A stretch of DNA of 9,250 nt from Bryobacterales bacterium (GTDB lineage: Bacteria; Acidobacteriota; Terriglobia; Bryobacterales; Bryobacteraceae). Both the position numbers and the translations under genes were made by a program. The notes below the pieces were generated by a model, which saw nothing but the letters and a program-made list of their open reading frames with translations, did not search any database and was not told where the DNA came from. The stretch covers positions 1 through 9,250 of the forward strand of contig PKZC01000223.1 in the NCBI GenBank assembly GCA_003132905.1, read 5' to 3'. How positions within the stretch are numbered: position 1 is the first letter of the stretch; each line of letters begins with the position of its first letter. Positions 1-6,254 of the stretch are shown one piece after another.

Positions 1-559
1 CCACCACCACCGCGCCCAACAGATAATACGGGAACGACCAGATGTAGCATTCGCGCCAGACGCTCCGCAGCGTGCGGCGCTCGGTAAGAGCGATGGCGGC
101 CGCCACCGGAAACGTATTCATGAGGAAAAACACGGTGGCCGTCACCACCAGACGCAGCGCGGGTTCCAGGCGGCTCTGCGTTAAGAGGCTGGCGTGGTAC
201 ACCGCTCCCGAGGCCACCACGGTAATGGCCATGCTGCCCAGATTAAAGAGCACCTGATGCCACTTGGGCCTTTGCCGGTAGTTCCACAGGCACTGCATGA
301 GAATGGCGGCGCATCCGATAAACAAAGCCTCGGGCAACGACATCTCGACGATTGCAAACAAAATGAAGATGAACAGGACGGATAGGGCACCGCTGATGCC
401 AGGCAGCGACACTTTCAAGCGGGACGCAAAGATGGCCAGCGCCAAATAGCAAACGAAGCGGAAGATGTCCTGCGATTGCCAGCGGGCGAGCTCCACCAAC
501 GTGACCATGGCGCCGATTACTACGATCGATGAAACGTAGATCTTGGCTAAGTGAGACAT
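1..559 (-). CDS. MASE9-like integral membrane sensor, N-terminal part of a probable GGDEF or HD-GYP signalling protein (partial)
   Basis: The frame stays open from an ATG at 559 down to base 1, giving 186 residues with no stop, so the gene continues beyond the left edge. The visible part is almost entirely membrane: hydrophobic segments lie near residues 8-22, 35-46, 58-72, 76-91, 104-121, 136-157 and 173-186. Landmarks are ASRLKVSLPGISGALS (45-60), the acidic SLPEALF segment (74-80), QCLW (89-92) and ECYIWSFPYYLLGA (170-183). From memory this pattern matches the MASE9 membrane sensor found in acidobacterial cyclic-di-GMP enzymes, where a GGDEF and/or HD-GYP domain follows; that output domain would lie outside the window. 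An in-frame ATG at 598 has AGGA three bases upstream, whereas the ATG at 559 has no visible ribosome binding site. I kept 559 because family members usually begin a few residues before the first helix, but 598 is a real alternative. It is divergent from the sigma-54 regulator. Confidence 0.72.
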   Translation of the reverse strand, partial: MSHLAKIYVSSIVVIGAMVTLVELARWQSQDIFRFVCYLALAIFASRLKVSLPGISGALSVLFIFILFAIVEMSLPEALFIGCAAILMQCLWNYRQRPKWHQVLFNLGSMAITVVASGAVYHASLLTQSRLEPALRLVVTATVFFLMNTFPVAAAIALTERRTLRSVWRECYIWSFPYYLLGAVVV

Positions 560-699
560 CTTGTTTCTGTTCGACAACACCTTGGTCAACACTGGCATGC
601 GTCCTGGTGAGTTTGCAGATTCGCTGCCAAATGCTGACGTCGCTATCCACTTGATACATCGGCGAGAGCAAAGCCGACCGTTAGGAGGTAAAGCCAAAT

Positions 700-736
700 T
701 GTCGTGACACTTTCGGCCCGGTTGGGACATTCTGTC
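700..736. promoter_or_regulatory. possible operator half-sites in the divergent gap
   Basis: The gap between the membrane sensor (-) and the sigma-54 regulator (+) holds two related short dyads. TGTCgTGACA lies at 700-709, and GACA-TTC-TGTC at 726-736, with centres about 26 bases apart. Both use TGTC and GACA half-sites, as a dimeric regulator might. There is no recognisable sigma-54 -24/-12 element (TGGC-N-TTGC type) in this gap. A binding role is only inferred, and short dyads of this kind can occur by chance. Confidence 0.2.
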
Positions 737-840
737 TGAGCGGACGAGCTGTTTTGGAACTCCTTATGAGTGGTTTCTCCGACCGAATCAGAACCGAAGT
801 ACCATGCGGAATCCGGCGGAAGTAGCCGAAATGCAAGATA

Positions 841-1839
841 GTGCCTCCAAATCCCCAGGCCCAGAGTTATTTAGGCATGCCGGCTATCGTTTCCAGCCCG
901 GGGATGCGGCAGCTCATCGAGCTGGCCGAACGAATCGCGCAAAGCAATGCAGCCGTTCTGATTACGGGCGAGAGTGGGTCCGGGAAAGAGCTGATTGCGC
1001 GGGCCGTGCACCATTATTCTTTGCGGTGCGCAAAGCCTTGGGTGGACGTCAGTTGCGCCGCGCTCCCGGAGCATTTGGTGGAAAGCGAGCTGTTTGGCTA
1101 TGAAAAAGGCGCCTTCAGCGGCGCCGATTCGCCGAAGCCGGGACTTTTCGAGCTGGCCCATCACGGAACCTTATTCCTGGACGAAGTTGGCGAATTGGAG
1201 CCTCGCATGCAAGTAAAGCTCCTCCGGGTGTTGGATGGCGTGGCATACTACCGGCTGGGTGGGACCAGGAAAGTAACCGTGGACGTGCGTATCGTGGCTG
1301 CGACGAATCAGGATTTGGAGCACATGGTGGATACTGGCAGCTTCCGTGGCGACCTGTACCATCGGCTGGGACAGATTTGTCTGCGAGTGCCTCCCCTGCG
1401 CGAGCGCGCCGAAGACATTGTGCCTCTGGCCGAGCATTTCCTGAAGCAAACCAACTCGCGGCTGCACTTCTCCCAGGGGGCGCTCGATATCTTGCAGGCA
1501 CATCGCTGGCCCGGAAATGTACGCGAGCTGCGCAATGTGGTCACGAAGGCCGCCGTGCTGTCGCGCGAAATTGAAATCGGCACCGCGGATCTGCTATTGG
1601 CGCCACCACGCGCACCGTCAGTGGCAACCCCGATGCCGTCGTTCTCTTCGACAGTTCCCTCCGGAGCCGCTTCGGAAAATCTGGACGGTATGGAGAAGAC
1701 CACCATACTGCGGGTACTGGCGCAAACCAATGGACATCAGCAGAAAGCCGCTGAATTGCTGGGCATTTCCCGGCGCACGCTTAGCCGCAAACTCAAACTT
1801 TACGGAAGGGAGGCCGTGCGGCAGTCTTACGCTTCTTAA
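841..1839 (+). CDS. sigma-54-dependent transcriptional activator, AAA+ plus Fis-type HTH, no sensory domain
   Basis: This 332-residue protein is a bacterial enhancer-binding protein that would use ATP to remodel sigma-54 RNA polymerase at promoters. In order it has Walker A GESGSGKE (43-50), the sigma-54 contact loop GAFSGA (90-95), Walker B GTLFLDEVG (109-117), sensor I VRIVAATNQD (149-158), the arginine-finger region FRGDLYHRL (168-176), PPLRER (184-189), sensor II WPGNVREL (223-230), a Ser/Pro/Ala-rich linker (about 254-283), and a Fis-type helix-turn-helix ending in AAELLGISRRTLSRKLKLYG (303-322). The contact loop is GAFSGA rather than the usual GAFTGA. No receiver, GAF, PAS or other sensor precedes the AAA+ domain, so the architecture resembles PspF. 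An in-frame stop at 823-825 leaves the GTG at 841, or an ATG at 877, as start; neither has a good ribosome binding site. A different frame open from the ATG at 804 could mean a frameshifted N-terminus. Confidence 0.9.
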   Translation: MPPNPQAQSYLGMPAIVSSPGMRQLIELAERIAQSNAAVLITGESGSGKELIARAVHHYSLRCAKPWVDVSCAALPEHLVESELFGYEKGAFSGADSPKPGLFELAHHGTLFLDEVGELEPRMQVKLLRVLDGVAYYRLGGTRKVTVDVRIVAATNQDLEHMVDTGSFRGDLYHRLGQICLRVPPLRERAEDIVPLAEHFLKQTNSRLHFSQGALDILQAHRWPGNVRELRNVVTKAAVLSREIEIGTADLLLAPPRAPSVATPMPSFSSTVPSGAASENLDGMEKTTILRVLAQTNGHQQKAAELLGISRRTLSRKLKLYGREAVRQSYAS

Positions 1840-1864
1840 GCACGCGCTGCTTCTTAAGCACGCG
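1831..1864. repeat. 18-bp-period direct duplication over the regulator stop codon
   Basis: GCTTCTTAAGCACGCG occurs at 1831-1846 and again, identically, at 1849-1864, separated by CT. The first copy contains the last two codons and the TAA stop of the sigma-54 regulator; the second copy lies in the gap before the PilZ gene. A period of 18 is a multiple of three, so it leaves the downstream frame unchanged. It looks like a recent tandem duplication, for example by replication slippage. Confidence 0.85.
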
Positions 1865-1897
1865 CCTCGGAGCGCCGCAACTGCACGCCTGATTCAC

Positions 1898-2164
1898 ATG
1901 TCAGCCGCCGATCGCCGGACCGAACGCCGTTACCGCGGCCAAGGCCAACTCAAACTTTCGTTCGACGATCCCTCGCCGCAGGAAATCGTCGGCCGCCTGC
2001 TAGACTACAGCAAGAGCGGATTCCGGGCTGTCCATGCCTATGCCGCACTGCACACCGGTCAAGAAGTCGCCTTCCAGCATGCCATTGCCGGGGGAAAAGC
2101 GCGCGTGATGTGGAATCGCATCGCCGACGATCGCGTCGAGACCGGTTTTTTGGTAATTCAATAG
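1898..2164 (+). CDS. small single-domain PilZ protein, probable cyclic-di-GMP receptor
   Basis: The 88-residue product is a stand-alone PilZ domain. It carries both halves of the c-di-GMP binding signature: the arginine motif in DRRTERR (R6xxxR10 and R7xxxR11) and D-Y-S-K-S-G at 36-41, matching DxSxxG. The rest alternates short beta strands, ending in KARVMWNRIADDRVETGFLVI, as PilZ barrels do. There is no membrane segment or signal peptide, so it should be cytoplasmic. PilZ proteins bind c-di-GMP and relay it to partners controlling motility, polysaccharide or transcription; the partner here is unknown. The gene follows the sigma-54 regulator by 58 bases on the same strand, so co-transcription is possible. 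The frame is open far upstream, overlapping the regulator, but the ATG at 1898 is the first standard start placed just before the arginine motif. It has no evident ribosome binding site. Confidence 0.82.
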   Translation: MSAADRRTERRYRGQGQLKLSFDDPSPQEIVGRLLDYSKSGFRAVHAYAALHTGQEVAFQHAIAGGKARVMWNRIADDRVETGFLVIQ

Positions 2165-2198
2165 ATTTAACAGCCTTATAACCTTCGCCCCACCGCAC

Positions 2199-2232
2199 AC
2201 CTGCAAAGCCAGGTACTGAGCGTACTGCGCTC
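2199..2232. other. two adjacent small hairpins downstream of the first PilZ gene
   Basis: ACCTG (2199-2203) pairs with CAGGT (2210-2214) around a 6-base loop. GAGCG (2218-2222) pairs with CGCTC (2228-2232) around a 5-base loop. They sit 35-68 bases after the PilZ stop and before the next promoter candidate, so they might help end transcription, but no T-run follows. Each stem is only 5 bp and could be chance. Confidence 0.25.
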
Positions 2233-2261
2233 GCAAACTCCAGCAAATTCAAGTTATCTTG

Positions 2262-2291
2262 TTGATCCCCGGACGGGCGGTCGCCTATACT
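2262..2291 (+). promoter_or_regulatory. candidate sigma-70 promoter for the PQQ-like protein gene
   Basis: TTGATC (2262-2267, 4 of 6 matches to TTGACA) is followed after 18 bases by TATACT (2286-2291, 5 of 6 matches to TATAAT). Transcription would start near 2298 and give a leader of about 70 bases before the TTG start at 2369. This is the best housekeeping-type promoter match I noticed in the window. No experimental support is available. Confidence 0.4.
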
Positions 2292-2310
2292 ATCACCCTA
2301 AGTAGTATTA

Positions 2311-2349
2311 CCAGGAGCCTGAACGATTAAGTCAGGTTGTCTGGCCTGG
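2311..2349 (+). promoter_or_regulatory. nested hairpin in the 5' leader of the PQQ-like protein gene
   Basis: An outer stem CCAGG (2311-2315) / CCTGG (2345-2349) encloses an inner stem CCTGA (2318-2322) / TCAGG (2332-2336). The structure ends seven bases before the GGGAGG ribosome binding site, so it could influence translation. It matches no riboswitch class I recognise. Confidence 0.25.
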
Positions 2350-2355
2350 GTTTGC

Positions 2356-2361
2356 GGGAGG
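2356..2361 (+). promoter_or_regulatory. strong ribosome binding site that selects a TTG start
   Basis: GGGAGG is followed by a 7-base spacer and then TTG at 2369. It is among the clearest Shine-Dalgarno sequences in the window and fixes the rare TTG as the initiation codon. The signal peptide begins immediately after it. Confidence 0.75.
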
Positions 2362-2368
2362 CGAAACC

Positions 2369-4264
2369 TTGAGACTGGGAAATCTGGCTTTCATCGTCGC
2401 TTGTGCCGCCAGCGGCCTGCACGCACAAGTGGATGTTTTGACTGCTCAATACAACCTCAGCCGCACGAGCAGCAACATAAAAGAATCCATATTGACTCGT
2501 TCTAATGTGAATAGCGCTCAGTTTGGAAAGCTGTTTTCACGAACGGTCGACGCACCGTTCTACGCATTTCCGTTAATCGTTACCAATTTTGACGTTCCAG
2601 GGGTGGGCCAGCGAAACCTGGTAATTGTCGCGACGCTGGGAAATACCGTGTATGCTTTCGACGCTGACGATCCAAACGCCAGCAACCCGTATTGGTCCGT
2701 TAACCTAGGCACGCCCCAGCCGACGAGTTGCTGCTACCCCACCCCCACCGAGGGAATCCTAAGCACGCCGGTGATCGATAGAGCCACCAACACCATCTAT
2801 GTGACAGCCATTGTGCAATCCACGGAATCGAATCTGTACGTATTCGCGCTGGACCTTGCAACGGGCGCGCTGAAATACAATTCTCCCCGCATGATCACGT
2901 ACACTTTTCCTTCTGGAATCGTTGAGACAAACGCCGGAACCTGGCTGCAACGAGCGGGGCTATTGCTTTACGATAACGTGCTGTATGTGGGGACCGCCAA
3001 CGTCCTCGAGAACCCTCTGGATTATCACACTCAGGAAGGATTCATTCAAACCTTCCAGGCAGACGATCTCAGCGTACAATTGGCGAGCTTTGACACTACT
3101 CCAACAGGACAGGGCGGCGGATTTTGGCAAGCAGGCCGCGGTATTGCGGCCGACGCATCGGGCAATGTTTTTGTCGCGCTGGACGGCGGAGCTTACAGTC
3201 CTCTTTTGTCCCTGGCTGTTTCGATCGTGAAGTTCAGCTCGGGAACGCTGTCGCCCATCAGTTGGTTTACACCCGCAAATTGGGACTCTCTTTACTACGC
3301 CAATTTGGATCTGAGCGCGAATGGCGTCACCCTGATCCCCGGTACCAACCTGGCCTTTGCAGGTGGAAAGGCGGGTGTGGTTTATTTGTTGGATCAGACG
3401 AATTTGGGCGGATTGGAAGGAAGCTCCGCAGGCGCTCCGCTGCAAGAATTTCAAGCGTCGCAGGGTTGCGGCTTAACCGATTGCGCGCAGCATCTGCCGA
3501 CGGCATTTTGGCCCAACCCGCGCGATAGGTATTTGTACGTTTGGGATGTTCACGACTATCTGCGGGCCTACCCGTTCGATATCGGATCGCAGAGATTTCT
3601 GATGAACAAGGCGACCGTAGGAACTTTGTTGCCGTCCAGGGCCGGAGGGATGACCATCAGTTCCAATGGCGGCGAGTATGGCACAGGAATTGTCTGGGCC
3701 ACCACTGCGGCGCTGGACGCCTATAGCGCCGCTGTGCCCGGAAGTCTTCGCGCTTTCAATGCCAACGATATTACGCAAGAGTTGTACGATTCAGACGAGA
3801 ACGCGAGCCGGGATGCCATGGGCACATTCCTCAAAATGACGACTCCCGTTGTAGCGAACGGCAAAGTGTACGTGAATACGCAATCCAATGAACTGCCTGT
3901 TTACGGTCTCCTCTGTCAAGCGAATGCCGCGCCTGAAGTCAGCATCAGCAGCGGGCCGATTCAGCCGGTAACAGGAACCAATCGCAGCAAGCAACAGGTG
4001 ACGTTGTTGAATAACGGCGCTGATGCGGTGGGCGGACCTTTCACCTTGGTCCTGAGCGGGCTTCCGGCGAACGTTGCTCTTACGGGCATGAGCGGAAAGA
4101 CCTCGTGCATTGCGCCCGCGGGAAGTGTTTACATCGAACTGTCGAAAGCGCCCTTATGGCTGAAGCCTGGAAAATCCTTCACCGCTCAATTGACTTTTAC
4201 AGTGAAGGGGTCGGGCGCGATCAGTTACACGCCTATGGTGGTTGCCGGAAGCGGCGGTCACTGA
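2369..4264 (+). CDS. exported PQQ-like beta-propeller protein with C-terminal Ig-like domain
   Basis: This 631-residue protein begins with a short signal peptide (MRLGNLAFIV onward), probably cut after LHA at 19. A lipobox-like I-V-A-C at 9-12 is a weaker alternative because so few residues precede the cysteine. Residues about 24-515 form a repeat-rich propeller with blade signatures such as NLVIVATLGNTVYAFDADD (83-101), NTIYVTAIV (141-149), LYVFALDLATGAL (156-168), AGVVYLLDQTNLGG (335-348), GSLRAFNAND (458-467) and PVVANGKVYVNTQSNELPVYG (493-513). The pattern matches the pyrrolo-quinoline-quinone-like proteins common in Acidobacteriota. Residues about 522-631 look like an Ig-like beta sandwich (QVTLLNNGADAVGGPFTLVL, 543-562). 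No PQQ-binding dehydrogenase residues are apparent, so a binding or scaffold role fits better than catalysis; its ligand is unknown. Its end faces the lipase-maturation gene. Confidence 0.85.
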   Translation: MRLGNLAFIVACAASGLHAQVDVLTAQYNLSRTSSNIKESILTRSNVNSAQFGKLFSRTVDAPFYAFPLIVTNFDVPGVGQRNLVIVATLGNTVYAFDADDPNASNPYWSVNLGTPQPTSCCYPTPTEGILSTPVIDRATNTIYVTAIVQSTESNLYVFALDLATGALKYNSPRMITYTFPSGIVETNAGTWLQRAGLLLYDNVLYVGTANVLENPLDYHTQEGFIQTFQADDLSVQLASFDTTPTGQGGGFWQAGRGIAADASGNVFVALDGGAYSPLLSLAVSIVKFSSGTLSPISWFTPANWDSLYYANLDLSANGVTLIPGTNLAFAGGKAGVVYLLDQTNLGGLEGSSAGAPLQEFQASQGCGLTDCAQHLPTAFWPNPRDRYLYVWDVHDYLRAYPFDIGSQRFLMNKATVGTLLPSRAGGMTISSNGGEYGTGIVWATTAALDAYSAAVPGSLRAFNANDITQELYDSDENASRDAMGTFLKMTTPVVANGKVYVNTQSNELPVYGLLCQANAAPEVSISSGPIQPVTGTNRSKQQVTLLNNGADAVGGPFTLVLSGLPANVALTGMSGKTSCIAPAGSVYIELSKAPLWLKPGKSFTAQLTFTVKGSGAISYTPMVVAGSGGH

Positions 4265-4279
4265 GCGTTGTGACGGCCG
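4252..4279. terminator. imperfect hairpin between convergent genes
   Basis: CGGC-G-GTCAC (4252-4261) pairs with GTGAC-G-GCCG (4270-4279), giving nine base pairs with one G-G mismatch and an 8-base loop that contains the TGA stop of the PQQ-like gene. The convergent lipase-maturation gene ends at 4285. The position suits a bidirectional terminator. No clear T-run follows on either strand, so an intrinsic mechanism is uncertain. Confidence 0.35.
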
Positions 4280-4284
4280 GGGTT

Positions 4285-6105
4285 TCATCGGCGGGGCGCC
4301 ACGTCATCGAGCGAAATTTGGGGAAAGTATAGCCCCTCGGGTTCCCGCTTCCACCAATCGCCCGTGGCCCGCCGTGTTGCGAAATCAGTGAACGAATACT
4401 GGAACAATTGCGCGCGGATGTATTTCGGCGGCCCGCTGGGGAAAGGATTTTTCTTGAACAAATCCAAAACATCCGGCGAACCCTGGAGCAATCGCACCAT
4501 CAAATTTGTGAACCAGGGCGAAGCGCGATAATCAGACAGCGCGGCGAACCACATCTGCCAATCCAAGCGAGGCTGATAGGGCGCCACCCAGTGGGGCGGT
4601 TGCCGCAGATCGCCGGGCTTATAGGGAAAATCGTAGTCCAGCCAAGTGACGCCGTCGTTCGATCCTTGAATCGTGATCTCGGGTCGCGTGGTGGTCATGG
4701 ATGCGAAAAGGCCGTAGGTATTGGCGATTTGAAACGGTCCCGCGACTCGCACCAGCGCGCTTTCGGCATCGGGCGACGTCTCGAAATAGGTCTGGTCGAT
4801 TTCCGAGACGCTCAATACCAGAATGACAATGGCGACCGCCCAGACCGCGATCGCGTGGGTGCGAGTGGCGCGGGCTTTTAGATGCAGCTTCTCAAGCGCC
4901 CGATCGTCGAAGAGGAACACGCACAGCGATATTGTGAGCAAATTGAAGAACGTATAATTGCCGGTGAGAAAAATCAGCACTTGCAGAAACAGCGCCAGCG
5001 CCGCACCGACGAAGCGCCAGGGACGGGGCGCGAAAAACAGGAACGGAATCGCGAGTTCGATGAAAAGCGTGACGGCAGTGGAGAAACGCTGCACGGCGAG
5101 AGGCAATTGATACATGTACCAGGCGAGCGGCGTCGGCAGCGGCTGCGTCATGTAATGAAACGCGAGAGCGGTGAAATCGCGCCAGACCGGATCGTGGCTC
5201 GTAAGTTTGACGACGCCGGAAAGAAACATCAGGCGGAAGAGCAACCAGCGAAACAGCAGAATCACGCATCGGGAGTTGCCGAGGAACATGGCAAGGAAGC
5301 CGGTTTCAAGCAGCAACGAGTCCCATTGGAACGAGAGGAAATCCTGGCCGGCGGTGCTGAATGACAGATACAGAATGTACAAGCAGACCAGCAGCAGCCT
5401 TTCCCAACCGGCCTTGAGTATTCCTAGAAGCAGCAGTAGCGCCACGGCCGCGCCCGCGATTGCGGCTGCTTGCAAAAATCTGTCGCCGTCCCCCAACCAG
5501 CGGTGTCCCAACCAGAAGATAGTGGGCATAGACCAATAGCCGCGCATTCCCAAAGTCTTCGAAACTGCCGCTAAGTATCCGCCCACTGGCAGAATGCCCC
5601 GAGAGCCGATCAATCCCGTGACTTGGACGGCCAGGGAACCAAAGGCAATCAGGTAAATGGCGGCCAGCAGGCGCAGGAAGAGCCATTCTACTTTTGCGAA
5701 TTTCAACGGCAAGACGCGCTTGCCGAATATCAGCCGCGTGAGATGGTAGAAGAAGGTGCGATGGGCGGCAATCAGCCGGTATGCCGATTCCGTGGCTGGG
5801 GCGAAGCCCGGAACATGATTATAGGCCCACAGCAGCCACGCCATCCCTGGCGCGAAGGTCAGGGTGACGAAGACCGCCCGGGCTCCGCTCAACACTTCCC
5901 CGCCCGGCAATACCAACTGGACGGATTCCCGGAAGTTCTGCCCCTGGATCTCAGGGTAGCGGCTGCCCACTTCTTGCGATGCCGCGTAAGTTATTCGTTT
6001 GCCTGTAATTGCCTTCCAATACTCAATCCAGATACGGCAGAAGCCGCAATTTCCGTCATAAATTACAACAGGAACTTCCGAACTTTTGAGAGGATCTGGG
6101 AGCAT
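4285..6105 (-). CDS. DUF393 (DCC thiol-oxidoreductase)-lipase maturation factor (LMF1-like) fusion membrane protein
   Basis: The 606-residue product has two parts. Residues about 12-125 are a DUF393 domain with a thioredoxin-type D-G-N-C-G-F-C motif (17-23, cysteines 20 and 23), suggesting thiol-disulfide chemistry. Residues about 140-600 match lipase maturation factor proteins: GLIGSRGILPV (164-174), STAGQDFLSFQWDSLLLE (250-267), LLFRLMFLSGVVKL (288-301), HYMTQPLPTPLAWY (317-330), a run of hydrophobic helices to about 435, then a soluble tail with ITIQGSNDGVTW (477-488), APYQPRLDWQMWFAAL (508-523) and NPFPSGPPKYIRAQL (553-567). Vertebrate LMF1 helps fold lipoprotein lipases in the ER; the bacterial role is not established. 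No lipase gene is nearby. The ATG at 6105 has AAGGG about seven bases upstream. The gene is divergent from the TonB gene and convergent with the PQQ-like gene. Confidence 0.88.
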   Translation of the reverse strand: MLPDPLKSSEVPVVIYDGNCGFCRIWIEYWKAITGKRITYAASQEVGSRYPEIQGQNFRESVQLVLPGGEVLSGARAVFVTLTFAPGMAWLLWAYNHVPGFAPATESAYRLIAAHRTFFYHLTRLIFGKRVLPLKFAKVEWLFLRLLAAIYLIAFGSLAVQVTGLIGSRGILPVGGYLAAVSKTLGMRGYWSMPTIFWLGHRWLGDGDRFLQAAAIAGAAVALLLLLGILKAGWERLLLVCLYILYLSFSTAGQDFLSFQWDSLLLETGFLAMFLGNSRCVILLFRWLLFRLMFLSGVVKLTSHDPVWRDFTALAFHYMTQPLPTPLAWYMYQLPLAVQRFSTAVTLFIELAIPFLFFAPRPWRFVGAALALFLQVLIFLTGNYTFFNLLTISLCVFLFDDRALEKLHLKARATRTHAIAVWAVAIVILVLSVSEIDQTYFETSPDAESALVRVAGPFQIANTYGLFASMTTTRPEITIQGSNDGVTWLDYDFPYKPGDLRQPPHWVAPYQPRLDWQMWFAALSDYRASPWFTNLMVRLLQGSPDVLDLFKKNPFPSGPPKYIRAQLFQYSFTDFATRRATGDWWKREPEGLYFPQISLDDVAPRR

Positions 6106-6191
6106 ACTATACCCTTACAGTGTAGGTGCTTCCATTTTTCATAGAGGCTCTATTGAGAAGTTGGAAGTGCTAGAATTGACTATGAGTGCGG

Positions 6192-6221
6192 TGCAACTTT
6201 TGCGTAGCGTGGGAACGTCTA
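6192..6221 (+). promoter_or_regulatory. candidate ECF-sigma promoter for the TonB gene
   Basis: TGCAAC ending at 6197 is followed by TTTT and, after 18 bases in total, by CGTCTA (6216-6221). An AAC-type -35 element with a CGTC-type -10 element is the general form of ECF sigma-factor promoters, although 18 bases is slightly long. The predicted start near 6228 would leave a leader of about 27 bases. A similar motif precedes the VWFA gene at 8724-8752. No convincing sigma-70 pair was found in this gap. Confidence 0.35.
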
Positions 6222-6254
6222 CCATCTGAGCGTGATTGAGGCGCAGTAGAAGAT

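Noticed and set aside
243..671. 142-residue open frame on the minus strand
   Set aside because: It overlaps the MASE9-like gene in another frame; its translation is Arg/His-rich without any domain pattern, whereas the chosen frame gives clean membrane helices and runs off the left edge.
1517..1897. Upstream extension of the first PilZ frame to 1517
   Set aside because: This part overlaps the sigma-54 regulator and has no domain pattern; PilZ homology begins at the ATG at 1898.
2960..3454. 164-residue frame on the minus strand
   Set aside because: It is a shadow of the PQQ-like propeller gene, which has a signal peptide, ribosome site and repeated blade motifs.
4882..5364. 160-residue frame on the plus strand, rich in Glu, Gln and Arg
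   Set aside because: It is antisense to the lipase-maturation-factor gene, and its charged low-complexity translation is the usual shadow of a hydrophobic protein on the other strand.
5623..6144. 173-residue frame on the plus strand
   Set aside because: It is antisense to the DUF393 and first membrane part of the lipase-maturation gene; no domain pattern is visible.
6153..6176. TTGAGA and TAGAAT as a sigma-70 promoter for the TonB gene
   Set aside because: The spacer is only 12 bases, too short for a functional -35/-10 pair.
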